A stretch of 64,000 bases of DNA from Entophlyctis helioformis (taxonomy: Eukaryota > Chytridiomycota > Chytridiomycetes > Chytridiales > Chytriomycetaceae): NCBI GenBank assembly GCA_025526915.1, contig JAHLKH010000034.1, positions 119,005 to 183,004 of the forward strand, in the 5' to 3' direction. Position numbers and translations under genes: made by a program. The notes beneath the pieces are model-generated. The model had not been told where the DNA came from. It ran no database searches and saw only the letters and a program-made list of their open reading frames with translations. This document shows positions 16,141 through 27,817 of the stretch, piece after piece; positions within the stretch are counted from its first letter, which is position 1, and each line of letters opens with the position of its first letter.

Positions 16141-18324
16141 TCACATTTTGAGGATGCGGTCCTTGCCACCCGAGGCAACACGATCGCCGCCAGGCGACCA
16201 GTCGACCGAAAAGACCTCGTCGGCGTGTCCGGGCAGCTCCATCTTCATCTTCTTGGTCTTGAGGTCCCACACCTTGAGCGTCGAGTCGCGCGATCCCGAC
16301 AGCACCTGTCGCGAGTCTGACGACCAGCACACCTGGTACACCGGCCCAACATGTCCGCGGAGCGTCGTGATGAACCTGCACGCCACGCGTCAGATCCAGC
16401 CTCGTGCACAAACCATGCATACATGCGAGTGAATACATGTGCGTGCGTGCACAGACAAAGAACCTCACTTTCCACTGTTGGCTTCCCAGAGCTTGACGCT
16501 CTTGTCGAAGCTGGCACTTGCAAGCAGCCGGCCGTCGGGCGAGAACGAGAGGTGGTTGACGAGTTGCTGGTGGCCCGTCATGCGCGCGATGGGCTTCTTG
16601 GCCTTGGTCGGCTCCCACAGGAACATGGTAAAGTCGTCCGATCCCGACGCAAGACGCTCAATGCCGCCCTGTGCAGCGAGGCCAGCATCGTAGCGCTTCT
16701 TGGCTGCCTCGAACGCCGCCTCCTTGGTGGAAAACACTGGGTCCGTGTGGTCGTACGGACCCGTGCGCAGGAAAAAGTCGGTCGAGAGTGCAAGATGGTT
16801 GACCCAGTGTGCATGGCCCTCGAGGATACGCACAAGCTTTCCCTGGTTGGTCGGCAGGCTTGTGTGAGTATGGAGACAAGGGACAGAGCAACAAGGGCTG
16901 TGACGTACATCCTTGCTGTCCCAGACACGGATCGACTTGTCGCGCGATGCTGTGTAGATGAGACCCTCGCCGCCCCACTTGACGCACATGATCGGTGCCG
17001 TGTGCTGTGCAAGTGAGAAGAGCACGCGACGCGACGTGGCGTCCCAGATGCGGACCGTGTTGTCCTTGGCCGCACTGGCAAACCTGTTGCATGCCATGTT
17101 TCTGTCGAGCAAGCAAACGGACAGGTCAGTCCATGCTGTGCCGTTCGCCTGCGATATCGGGGCAGCCATGGCGCACCTGTGCATGGGCTCCCAAGCGATA
17201 CTGGTGATGCAGTTGGTGTGTCCACGTAGCGGCTCGCCGTACGCCACACCCTTTTCGCATTCCACAACCGGATCTGTATGCGCAAGTGCACACATATGCA
17301 TGTCATCGAGCCAGGTCAGTGCCAGCCTCCCAACAACAGGAAGCGCACAACCAACTCACAGTCGAGTCCATGCTGCCTGATGCGATCCACTCGCAGTCGG
17401 GCGACCACGCAACAATCTGGACCCAGTTGGTGTGGCCAGTGAGCGTGTGGCGCGGCGTCTCTGTGTTCAGATCCCACACTCGCACCGTCGTGTCGCCCGA
17501 CCCCGTCGCCAGCGACTTGCCGTCGGGGCTGAAGCACACGGACAGGATCGCCTCAGTGTGGCCTGTGGATTGTCCACGCAGCAGAGCAGTCAGCACGCAC
17601 TCTTGCAGAGCATACCACGAGAGATGGACAGGTGGAAGGAGAGCTTACCAGACAGCGATGCTGTGCAGCGGGTCACGGTGCGGACGCGGAACACGGCCTG
17701 CGGCACGTACTTGATGGACATCATGTGTTCCGCAGACTTGCCAAGTCCAGCCACAATGTCTTGGAAGAGGTTGTTGGTGATGTCTGTGTCGTCGACCGAG
17801 AACGAGTACGGCATCGGGTCGTCCTAGCAGTGGTCGCCATCGTGGTTGTCGTCGTGGTTGTCGCCATCGTCGTCGTGTTTTTTTTTTTGTTTGGTGGTGA
17901 AGCGTCCGAGCCAGCAGCGTCAGTCCAAACATGCCCGAGTGGAGCGATCCAGCAAACACAGGCCAAGCGCAAGCCCGAGACGCAGCCGGCGGCTCACATT
18001 CTGCAGCAGGTTGTTGAGCAGGAGCTCGAGCTGCTCGGGGGTGACGTCGATGGGCAGGTTGAGCGGCGGGCCAGCCGTTTGGCCGTCTGTGCTCTGGAAC
18101 TGTGCAACGACTTTGGCGCCGGCGGGCGGCTGCGGCGGTGCGTCGGGCATCAGCTTGCCCCGCACCCGCTTCGAGGGCGGCTTCTCGTACGGCTTGTGCT
18201 CTGATGCTGCCGATGCTGCCGATGCTGTTGATGCTGCGTGAGCGTCTGTCGCATCTGCATTCGACTTGATCGGGCTCGGCTCTTTGGCATGGCGGGCAGA
18301 TGGATGTTGCAGGGCAAGATTCAT
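16141..18324 (-). CDS. RSA4: Notchless/RSA4 ribosome assembly WD40 protein
   Basis: RSA4/NLE docks on pre-60S particles through its N-terminal ubiquitin-like (NLE) domain and is pulled by the AAA ATPase Rea1/Midasin. Exon 1 contains [10 protein letters not shown] and [20 protein letters not shown]. After an intron with a poly-T run the NLE domain continues [15 protein letters not shown] and [20 protein letters not shown], the family hallmark leading into the WD40 repeats. Blades include [89 protein letters not shown], the family-specific [20 protein letters not shown], and a last blade ending [10 protein letters not shown]. The Met at 18324 overlaps the STIL stop codon (ATGA). A downstream in-frame Met (near 18148, [11 protein letters not shown]) would still leave a complete NLE domain and may be the true start. 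Confidence 0.92.
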
Positions 18325-21300
18325 TTCGCTGCAAAATATGGAAGCGGTGGCTTTGCATGTGCCTGGCGATGCTGATGTTGGGACGGCTGGCTGCGATCAC
18401 GGCCACGGCGACCATGCCGATGATCATCAAGATCTATGCTGCTGCTTGTGCTGCTGCTGTTTGTGCTGTCGTCCACGCGGCTGTCGATACTCAAGTGGCT
18501 CGAGTTGCACATCCCAGAAGCATACATGGACGTGCCCTCGGTCGTGACCGACAGATCCATGTCGCCATTGGTGTCGAGCAGACCGTACTTTTGCAGGTAT
18601 TCAAGCGACGCCATCGAGTAAGGCTCGTGCGCCATGAAAACAGCAGGACTGCTGCTTCTTTCTTGCCTCTTTGGGACATGGTCGCGCTTCTTGTGCCGCG
18701 TTCTTGGTTCTTCGCCGTCTCGAGTTGGATGCGTGTCTGTCGGTGGCGGTGCTGGTTTGGTCGACTCGTGACTATGCTGCTGCTGCTTTGGTTGCAGCTT
18801 GAGTGGCTCTGGTCGGTGCAGCTGCTGCGATTGCTGTTCAGACGGATTACGAACCGGCGCATTGCGGAATACAAAGCTCTCTTCGGCATCATGCACGAGC
18901 GTCGCTATCAGCTCCTTGGCGCTCTCGGCCCGATTCGAATTGGGCCGCTTCTTGTCTCCATCCTGAGCAATGCCTTGAATGAGATGCTGCTGCTCTCGAC
19001 CGCGAGCTGGTTGCAGATCACGATGAGAGTGCGACAATGACCGATGCTCCGTGTATCGGAACAGCGGCTGATAATTGCTGCCTGTGTCGCTTGGTGGCGC
19101 GAGTCTCTCGCTGATGGACGCGACCTGTAGTCGATGGCCCAAGTCAGACTCGATCGATGCGGAGAGATCGTCAGGAACGGCTGGAGAATGCGGCGGAGGC
19201 GGCGCTTGTGCTGCTGTCACGGCCGATGCTACTGGAGGTGACGCGGCCGTTGCCGGGTTGGCTGTTGTAGCATGAGTTGGTGTTGGCTCGACGAGGCCAA
19301 AGACAATGGACGTGTTTGTTCCAGCATCGCACATGGACCGCGTGATTGGCGGTGCCGTTGGTGGCTGCATCAGTGCTGGTAATGGAGGCTGTGTTGCAGT
19401 CTGGACTTGGATCGATGTGTGCTGGATGGATGGTGGCGACGGTGGCTGCGCAGGAGGAGCTGGCTGGCTGTGCGAAACAATCGAATATGGCTGAGGCGGC
19501 TGTGGTGGGTACTGGTGTGGATGCTGTGCAAACAGGGCTTGCTGGCTTGCGAGTGCCGTGACTTGGCTCTGGAGAAGCTCAATCTGGCGCTGCAACATGG
19601 CCACATACCACTGCTGGCTGTCGTTACTCGATGGAAGGGGCGGCAGAGATCCAAGCTGATGCGAATCAGGAGGAGTGGTGGATGGCATGGCTGATACTGC
19701 CGGTGCGGCTGCGGCCTTGTCCATTTCGCCACTCGGAGCCGCCAGAGAGTGGTCCGTTGAAGCAGCACTTGTGATCTCGCGCGTCGGCTGTGCCTGATTG
19801 TCCGTCAGGTCGCGTGACTCCGACTGCCCTGAGCTGGCTGGCAAGGCGTCGCCGACTCTGGCACTGTCTCGGGTTTGGAATCTGCCGATATCGGTTCTTG
19901 CTCTTGCGGTGCAACAGGCAGTACAGAACTGTCGGTCTACAGCATCAGCCAGTCGAACAGATTGGAGCGATAACGTGTCGTGCCACTTACATGGTGTGGA
20001 CCGTCTCAATAGCGCGACAAAGACTATCGTGGTGTCCATCAAGAAAGTCCACGTCTTGAAACTCGTGCGACACGCCTGCGTCGACAGCTGATTGTGGTGT
20101 CTCGAAGCAATCGACCGGGATCTCGCCCAAACTGAAGCTGCACTCAAACATGGCGGGCTTGCAGCCGCTGGCTCTGGCAGTCGATGCTGCTGGGCTGGCA
20201 GGGAACAGGCAAACAAGCATGCTCGATTGGCCCGTTTCGAGCTTGATGAGGGATTTGTTTGCCAGATACCGCAGGCAGGTAGCCTGGATGCGCGGATCGA
20301 GGATGCTGGCGTTGTTGTACTTGAACCACAAACCAATCAGCGGGAGTTTTGGAGCACTGCTGTCGAGGGCTTCGAGAAGGTACAGATGGCGTGCCTGGTC
20401 AATGGACATGAACCCAACGCGATCAAGCGGCGTGTCGTCCGGCTCAAGCAGCTCGTGGGCAAGCTGTGTTGGAACGACTCGAAGCGGGTGGATTGGAAAC
20501 ACGTCCAACTTGAAGGCTGGAATGGCAGTGATTGCTTTCAAGTGCCAGAGCGGCCGCAATGTCAGTCTCGGGCAGTTTGGTCGTATCAGGCAACCTGATG
20601 GCTAGCATACCTTGCATTGCAGAGAGCCTGGAGTCTGAGGCACTGACCGCCATTGCATCAACAGTGGGAACGCGCCGTGTCCAGCAGCAAAGACCGTTCG
20701 TGCCTGAGCGTCAACCGCCTTGATCAAACTGGCGCAGCTGCCCACACCAACACTCATGCGCAGTGGTAGCTCATCCTTGGCACCGTTCCAGTCAATGTGC
20801 AAAGGAACAACCACGTCCAAGTCGGTTGCACACGACGGGGCAATTGGCTGCTCAGATTGCCGCGTGAGCATCTGCCGTCCAGCGTCGAAACGGTCAATGA
20901 CAAGCGTTGAAAGCCGGCCATCTCGTCGATCGCGGACTGGAGCGTCGCCAACGCTGCCACCGCCTTTGGAGCCATCAGATGGATCCACGGCATGCTTGTC
21001 AAAAAGCAGGCGGCCAAGAAGAAATCCAGCTGGGACGGCGCTGCTGGCATTGGCTGCTTGCTGATCCAGTGGAATGGCGCCGCTGTCACGCAGCAGACCC
21101 ATCCTCATGCAATGCGCTTTCAGAGCGTCAACGGCTGTCTGCTCGATCCTGACGCTGGCTGGACACAGACGCGACGGCAGCCACTTGAGCTTGGGTCCGA
21201 TGGACGTGTGGTCCCAGAGATAGTATCGTGCTGCAGCTGGTGGCGTGTATTGATATGGTGCATTGCGACGCTGCAGAGACGAGGGCGGCGAGTGGATCCA

Positions 21301-21651
21301 AGGCGGCTGCTGATGCAATCGCTCGGCTGATGGAGCAGCATGCAGGCCGGTATGCTCTTCTGGATATGGGCGGAAAGTGCGAGCGATAGCATGCGGTGCA
21401 GCTGATGGTTGCTGCGGCTGTTCAGGCTGGTCAAGGGCAGTTGAACACTGGTGGCCATGAACGTGTGGTTTCGGTGATGGGCTCGAGATCCGATGCTGCA
21501 AGTGTAGCCATTGGCGCACGGGCAGGATGGCGCTGGCGTGGCTGCTGGCGACTCGAGTGCGGCCAGCCAAGGTGCGCTCGACAATCGGCACTTGGGCCAG
21601 GTGGATCTGCATGGCTCGCGACTCGACAGGGCCAGATGGCATGCTGCGCAC
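18321..21651 (-). CDS. STIL: STIL/Ana2/SAS-5-like centriole duplication protein
   Basis: STIL recruits SAS-6 and is activated by PLK4 to start procentriole assembly. The N-terminal exon reads RYYLWDHTSIGPKLKWLPSR, GFLLGRLLFDKHAVD and LSTLVIDRFDAGRQM, matching the order of the STIL N domain (a LWD start, FLLG, then DRFD-GR). After a ~95-bp intron comes FKLDVFPIHPL, then GFMSIDQARHLYLLEALDSS, LPLIGLWFKYNNA and DPRIQATCLRYLANKSLI. This corresponds to the GF/Y-L-MDQ..LLL, LPLVG-W and CLRYL blocks of vertebrate STIL. A coiled coil QQWYVAMLQRQIELLQSQVT (about 19625-19540) fits the central oligomerising/PLK4-binding helix. The C terminus has SMASLEYLQKYGLL. Exon joins between 19960 and 19750 are not settled, and the first exon may begin upstream of 21651. 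The stop codon at 18321 overlaps the RSA4 start. Confidence 0.75.
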
Positions 21652-22182
21652 GGCGCACTCGTGGACAGCCGAGCTTGCTGTGGACGCAGATGCAGCTGGG
21701 ACTGGGACTGTGCAGTGTGCATGCTGCGTTGGTCACGGAGACTGGGAGTGGCAGCAGGCTGGCAGGGCAGGTGGAGGGGCGGCGGCAGGGGCCTTGGACT
21801 CGGACGTGTGCCGACTGGCCGCGCTGTGCGTGCGGCAGAGGTCGCCGTGCCAGCAGTGCGCCAGTCGCTGCACCGCCGAGGCGAGCGGATGCGGCTGTGG
21901 GCGGGGCACTGCTGAGCGAGGCTGCGGCTGCGGGTCGCTGGGCACTGGGGCCCTGTGGCGGCAGGCCCGGCACGCTGCGTGGCTGGCTGTGTCGGTGGCC
22001 GCTGAGCAGCCATGCTGTGCGTCTGTGTGTGTGTGTGTGTGCGAGCAAGAAGGTCCGGACGAGACGGGCGACGGCGGACAGCAGCAAGAGCGGGCAAGTG
22101 CAGGCACGAGGCGGCAGTTTATTGCAAGCGCCACATGCCAGACAGACGCAGACATAGACAGACAGACAGACAGACGCAGGCA
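21652..22182. other. Spacer upstream of STIL, downstream of ERJ5
   Basis: About 530 bp on the minus strand between the J-protein stop and the first recognisable STIL exon. It contains a (TG)n stretch near 22022-22040 and a (CAGA)n stretch near 22150-22174. Open frames here are Cys/Pro/Ser-rich and not convincing. It may hold the 5' UTR or an extra first exon of STIL. Confidence 0.35.
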
Positions 22183-23241
22183 TCACTCGTCGGCCCTCCG
22201 GCGCGACTTCTTCTTGGACGCCGCCGTCGCTGATGCCGTCGAGGTGCGAGCCGCGCTGGCTGCAGCCGCTGGCTCACTGGCATCTGCCTGCTCGGCCGAA
22301 GCCTCGGCAGCCGTCGCGTCAGCGGCCTCCTTGGCAGCCTTGCCCGACAGAATGGCTGGGATCTTGGGCACCGTGGCAGCAATCCACAGCGGCACCTGCA
22401 CGATCGCAGTGTCCGAGAGCGCAGGCTCGCGCACCTCGTAGTCGGCCTTGCTGATCTCGCCCGACGCAAGCAGGATCTGGAACGGCGACTCGGTGGCGGT
22501 CTTGAGCGCGCGCTTGTTGAACGCCTCGGTCTCTTTGAACGTGCGCTGCAGGTGCTTCTTGAGCTGCATGACCGACATCGTGTTGAGCTCGGCGATCTCG
22601 GCCGCAACCTCCTGCTTGCGGCGGTAGTAGAAGACCCACGACGTGATGTACTGCGCAACAGACACCACCAGCAGCAGGATCACAAACACCATAAAGACTC
22701 CGGGCCGGTAGCGCTCGTAGTAGTAGCCAAGACGGCCCTTGGCAGGGAAGCCGCGCTTGAGGTGGCCGTCGTAGCGGGCACGCGACTCGTCTTCCTTGAG
22801 GATCGTCGCGATGTTGGTCAGCAGCGTCGACAGCTTGCGGTGCTTGGGGTTGTCGGTCTTGTCTGGGTGGTAGGCGAGCGACATGCGACGGTACGCCTTG
22901 TTGATCTCGCGCTCGCTGGCCGTGCGGGGCAATTCGAGCACCGAGTAGAAGTCGAGCTTGGGGTCGATCTTGCGCAGCGCCGCCTGCAGGTCAAACAGCT
23001 CGAAATCCTCCTTCTGCCAGCCCTGCGGCTTGGCGTCGTGGCTGCCGTCGTCGTGGTAGGCGTACTTGGCGCCGCCATCGCCGCCCTCAGAGCCAGCCGA
23101 GCCAGCCGAGCCAGCCGAGCCAGAGGCGTCAGCGACAGCATGCACCGACGGCACACTTGCTGCAGCCATGAGCAGCACCAGCGCAACGAACAGCGACAGG
23201 AACAGCGCCAGACGCTTGGACAGACTCTTGGAAACAGCCAT
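22183..23241 (-). CDS. ER membrane J-domain protein (Erj5/DNAJC1-like)
   Basis: A single-exon 352-residue protein. It starts MAVSKSLSKRLALFLSLFVA and runs through LVLLMAAASVPSVHAVADA, a good signal peptide ending near residue 35. A Gly/Ser/Ala linker leads to the J domain: DFYSVLELPRTASEREINKA, YRRMSLAYHPDKTDNPKHRK (HPD motif intact), then LLTNIATILKEDESRARYD. A transmembrane helix follows (GVFMVFVILLLVVSVAQYIT), then an amphipathic, Ala-rich region ending KKKSRRRADE. This topology (signal peptide, lumenal J domain, one membrane span, cytosolic tail) is that of yeast Erj5 and metazoan DNAJC1, co-chaperones of lumenal BiP. The ATG at 23241 is preferred because it begins the signal peptide. Upstream in-frame codons are unlike it. 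Confidence 0.85.
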   Translation of the reverse strand: MAVSKSLSKRLALFLSLFVALVLLMAAASVPSVHAVADASGSAGSAGSAGSEGGDGGAKYAYHDDGSHDAKPQGWQKEDFELFDLQAALRKIDPKLDFYSVLELPRTASEREINKAYRRMSLAYHPDKTDNPKHRKLSTLLTNIATILKEDESRARYDGHLKRGFPAKGRLGYYYERYRPGVFMVFVILLLVVSVAQYITSWVFYYRRKQEVAAEIAELNTMSVMQLKKHLQRTFKETEAFNKRALKTATESPFQILLASGEISKADYEVREPALSDTAIVQVPLWIAATVPKIPAILSGKAAKEAADATAAEASAEQADASEPAAAASAARTSTASATAASKKKSRRRADE

Positions 23242-23864
23242 GCGACTGCGGTGTGCAGAGCAGAGCAGAGCAGGGCAGGCGGGGCAGCAGCGTGTAGAGA
23301 GCAGCAGAGTCAGTGGGATGCATGCAGCGACAGCGGCACGAGGCGTTTGGAGCGGCACGCACAGCAGCCCAGACTCGTGGAGATCTCTGAGCGAGAGAGC
23401 GAGCGGCGACGACGATGCCCAAAGTGAAAGTGTCACGTGTCACTTCTGTCACGTGACAGTGGGATGGGCAGCACAGGCACGGTCAGTGATGCACGCACCA
23501 GCCATCGCAGTGGTTCCAACCCACACGCAATAAACCGCACGCTGCATCCACCGGCTGTTGCCATGCGCAGCCCTCCTGCCGCAGTCGCCAGAGTAGCCGG
23601 CTTGGCCCCAAGAGCGCCGATCCATCGGCCCTTTACTTGGCCCACAAGCACGCACGCCTGTCACGTGGGCTGCCGGCCCACAGGCGCAGCCACAAAGCAG
23701 CATTGCCCGTTTGTGCCGCTGGCCCACGCTCGCCCCTTTGCCCACAACCCGCAGCGTCTGTGCACCAACACACATGCCCGACCTGGCCCGCACCGCTTCG
23801 CCCACGCCAGACAGCGACGCTGCTGCTGCCCACTGCTGCCACCAGACACGCTGCCACTGGCGGC
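23242..23864. promoter_or_regulatory. ERJ5 promoter region with CACGTG E-boxes
   Basis: This 620-bp spacer upstream of the J-protein gene has palindromic CACGTG boxes at 23434-23439, 23450-23455 and 23662-23667. The first two lie 16 bp apart, about 195-210 bp upstream of the ERJ5 start. CACGTG is the core site for bHLH factors (Cbf1, Pho4, INO2/4-like, MYC-like). Regulation of ERJ5 by such a factor is inference. No coding sequence is convincing in the stretch. Confidence 0.45.
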
Positions 23865-23970
23865 ATGCCCCTGATCTACTTTGCCAATGCCCGCACCATT
23901 CCGGCCGAGCCCGAGCAGGTCCGCTCGCCTGCCCGCCTCGCCTCGCTCAACAAGCCTCCCCGCGGCCCTC
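23865..23970 (+). pseudogene. Short ORF cut by the LINE 3' end
   Basis: An ATG at 23865 opens MPLIYFANARTIPAEPEQVR, followed by SPARLASLNKPPRGPL. At 23971 the frame hits the 16-T tract that is the poly(A) tail of the minus-strand LINE. The 35 residues look like a real N terminus (balanced composition, good ATG context) of a protein I do not recognise. No continuation was found on the far side of the LINE, so it is either a gene start destroyed by the insertion or a chance frame. Confidence 0.4.
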
Positions 23971-24071
23971 TTTTTTTTTTTTTTTTGGATAAGAAAGCTT
24001 CATTCCAAATGCTCGCATAGCATGCCCCACCAGTGATGGCATAGGCTCGTTGGCAAATCCCACAGGTACCC

Positions 24072-27000
24072 TTACCCTACAGCGCGCCGTTTGTGTGCCC
24101 AGAGCTCAGACCGGTACACCCAAATAGACGCTTGCAGGAAGTCCGCTAAACCCACCATAGCCAACCCATCACCCTCGAAGTTCCGCATCTGCTCCGCATT
24201 GAATGCTTCGCCCCACGTCCCGCCAAGGACTAACCCCCACATCAAGTTTACCACGTCAGAAACAATATGTACAAGATCGCCGCGTATCTGTGGGTGTCCC
24301 ACATTCTCGTGCGTTGCAATGGCGCGTGCTGCTGCGAACCGTGCGTCCAAGCCACGCTGCCCGTGCGCTGTGCGGATAGCCACGATCCGCTCCTCTGTGC
24401 ACTCGAGCGCAAAGTGCGCAATCTCCAGCGTGCTTCCCAGATCCTCGCCACACATGATGCAGCATGAACCGTCACCAAACGGGTGGGCTGGGTCGAGCAG
24501 GTTGGCGTTGATGGCGCGGCGAGCCGTGTAGATGCCGCCCACACGTGCAAGCATCAGGAACCGTGCACCTTCCGAGCGTCGCGGGTCAAAGACCGGGTCT
24601 CGTATGATGTTGGCTGTCTTCTGCATCTGGAACGCAGTGTAGATGGCAGCCGTATCGCACTTGCTGGCAGACTTGAGCGTGACGGCCAGGCCGTATGCCT
24701 TGAGGCGTGGCTTGCTGTCTGGGTCGCCGTCGGGCAGGCCGGGCGTGGCCATGTAGCGGTTGTAGAGTTGGATCGAGCGGCGTGTCCAGTACCAGAGGCG
24801 TCCACCAACAGGTGCTGGCTGTGCGGGGCAGAGCAGGCCGAGAGCCGACTTCAGCTTGGGCGTCTTGAGACGAAGGCGCATGCGTGCGACCAGACTGCGG
24901 GCCACCATGGTTTGGATGCCGCACTCTGTCAGCATTGGGACGACGGGCGTGTACATGGGTGCACCGAGCATCTTGCGGACGCCCTGGTTGACAGCCGTCT
25001 GCAGAGGGTTTAGTGCTGACACATCGCTGCCCAGCAGCTCGAGACCGTAGTTGGCGATGCCAAGGACGGATCCCAGGTAGATGGAGTGGCGATAGCGCAG
25101 CGACAGCTTGCTGTTGGTCAAGACCGGGTGCAGCGCACTGGTCGCCTTGCGTATGGACTGTGCCTTGGACTTGATCCACTGCTTGAGCGTGAGCTCGTGG
25201 TCGATCAGGACGCCGAGGTACTCGTACTCTGTCAGCACGGGCACCGCCGCTCCATGCAGCTTGATGACGACGTCCGGCGGGCCGTTGCCTGCGTTGTTGG
25301 TGGTGGTTTGAAGAACGCCATGATGCCGCACTTGTCGACACCAAACGCCATCTGCCACTTGTCCGCCCATGCCGCCACGACTTCCACAGCGGCTGCCAAT
25401 GCTGCATGAGACTCTGCGAGAATGACCACATCGTCTGCAAACATCAGCCCACGGATGCCATGACCGTCAGCCACGGCTGGGATGCTGATCTCAGGGATGC
25501 CATCGAGTATGTCGTTGAGGAACAGGTTGAACAAAAGGCCAGACAGCGGGCAGCCTTGGCGGACGCCTCGCCTGACGTTGAACGGCTCAGAGAGCACATT
25601 GCCTGATCGTGCACATGCAGTGGATGATGTGTAGAGTGCCTTGAGGAACTCGTACGTGCGTGGCGGGATGCCCATCTTGCGCAGCTTCCACAGCAGTGCG
25701 CCGATCGGCACCGTGTCAAATGCCTTCTTGATGTCAATGAATGCTGCGTGTGTGGGCAGCTGGCGTGCACGCCGCCGCTGGATAATGTCGACGAGAGCGC
25801 AGACCTGCGCTACCGCCTCCTCACCGCGACGGAAGCCAGCTTGCTCGTGCGTTATGAGGTTATTAGCTTCAACGAATGTGTTGAGCCGCATGTGCACTGC
25901 TTTGCACAGCACTTTCAGGCCGACATTGATCAGCGAGATACCACGGTGGTTGGACGGATCGCTCAGATCGCCCTTCTTTGGCAGCGAGACGATGGACGCC
26001 GACTGCCAGGCCTTTGGAATGACTGCGTCCTCGAAGATGGTGTTGCACACACGCATCAGCCCCTGTGCTGCTCCCGAGATGCCGGCCGCTGCCGATCGCT
26101 GGCCCTGGAGCTCCGGTGGGATCTTTGCGTCAAACACCTTGTAGAACGACGCCGGGATGCCGTCGCCGCCAGGCGCTTTGCGTCCATTCATCTCGGAGAT
26201 GGCTGCTGCCAGATCGTTCCAGCTGAACAGCAGGTCAGTGTCGCGTGCGCCTTTCAGTGGCGCAGCAGGTGGTTGCGGCTCTCCACATCTGTTGATCCAG
26301 TAGTCGAGCTCGAAGCCGCCTGATGCGTCTGCTGCCAAGGCTGAGTAGTGCCTGTGCCAGATCCGTGCGATTGACTCGGGCTCGTGCTGCAGCACACCGT
26401 TGTTGTCCTTCAGTGGTGTTGCGGTTGCACCTGTGCGGTGCTTCCATCGTGCCATGTTGCGTGATGCCCTCCACGCTTCAGCGATGCGTCCATCATGGAA
26501 CATTGTGTCAAGATCTCTGCCACGCTTCTGCCAGTTTTCCCGGCTGTCAGCACGGCAGAGCTCATTGGCCTCGCGCTTGGCTGCCTCGTATGCCTCGGCG
26601 TACGCCTCGACCTCCTCGTCAGTGGCGGCCTGGCTGTGCACCGTCCGGCATAGCAGGTCGAACGTCTGGTTCTTGAGCTTGATGGCGGCTCTCGTTGCGC
26701 GTTTGAATAGCTTGGGGTTTTTGCGCTCTGGTGGAGCCACGCGAAGCCCTTGCTCGGCCACAACGTCCTGCGATGCAGTCACAAACATGTTTGCCACCGT
26801 GTCCACGTCAGCCTCCTCGTCAAGATCGATGAGCGGCTGCCAGTAGTTGGAGTGCGCGATGTTTCCCTGGCGTCTGGTGCAGAGCGTGTGGTCAAACACA
26901 CGGAGCCGCGCTGGTGCGTCTGGCACTGCTGCAACTGCTGCGGCTGCAGCCGCTCCAGCTGCTTGTGCTGCGCCATATCCTTCGCCTGCCTGCGCTGCTG

Positions 27001-27817
27001 CATTGCGTGCTGCTGTCGCTGCCGCAATGACATCGTCGCGTACAGACGTGTGGACGATCCAGTGGTCAGACAGGTCTGAGCCGCGGTTGACACGCGGCGT
27101 GTTGATCAGTGCGCGAGCTGCTGCGTTGCACACAAAGTGGTCGATGGAGGTCCACCGTCCATTGCGTCGCAGTGTGTATCGTGTCGATGCGTTGCCCGAG
27201 TAGGTCAAGACCTCCAGGCCCAATCCCCACCGGTTCAGCTGCCGCCGAAGCATCTGGTGCGTCAGATTCCAGTCTCCCATGATCAGGATGGGGTCCTCAT
27301 CATCATGCACATATCGCGCTACTGCGTCTCGGATGGCCCGGAGGTTGGCACCCTGCTGTTGGTTGCCCACATACACAGAGCCGATTGTCCAGCACTGTCC
27401 AGGCGTGAAGTTTGGTGCTTTCGCGAGTATCAGAGCGCCAGGCACCCCAGGCACCTCGCGCGATGCAATGCCCGACGGCAGGCCAAGGGCGATGCCGCGC
27501 TTGCCAGGGCCCTCCATCGGGTGTTGCAGCACGTCATAGCCACGCACGGTGAACTTGAAGGCGTCGCTTCCAAGTAGCGTCTCTTGCAGTGCAAACACGC
27601 GTGGCCTCTGCTCGTAGAGCTCGAGACGGACCTGATCGCGCTTCCCGACCAGGCCGCGCACGTTCCATGACATGATGTTGCGCGGGAGGGCATCTTGGAT
27701 CTCAATGCGGCGTGCGTTGTTTTCCTGGCGGATTTGTTGCCAGTTGCGTTGCCTGCCAATGTCAGCAAAGCCGACTTTGACAGTCCATTTGTATCGTTTT
27801 GGGTTGTCCCAGGCCAT
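24072..27817 (-). pseudogene. LINE ORF2: endonuclease + reverse transcriptase, one frameshift
   Basis: The first frame (27817-25232, MAWDNPKRYKWTV) has an exonuclease-endonuclease-phosphatase domain: NIMSWNVRGLVGKRDQVRLE, FALQETLLGSDAF, LIMGDWNL and a terminal SDHWIVHTSV. The reverse transcriptase has MNGRKAPGGDGIPASFYKVF, ASIVSLPKKGDLSDPSNHRG, HEQAGFRRGEEA, HAAFIDIKKAFDTVPI, GVRQGCPLSGLLFNLFLNDI and the catalytic MFADDVVILAES. At a CCACCACCAACAAC run near 25310 the frame shifts. The rest (25370-24072) continues the thumb and C terminus: YEYLGVLIDHELTLKQWIKS, and the zinc-knuckle-like CIMCGEDLGSTLEIAHFALE-C. The single shift at a repeat could be a replication or consensus error, so the element may have been active recently. 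Confidence 0.88.

Noticed and set aside
21120..22097. Minus-strand 325-codon frame over the STIL first exon
   Set aside because: Shadow of the STIL reading frame; the STIL frame has the conserved blocks and this one does not.
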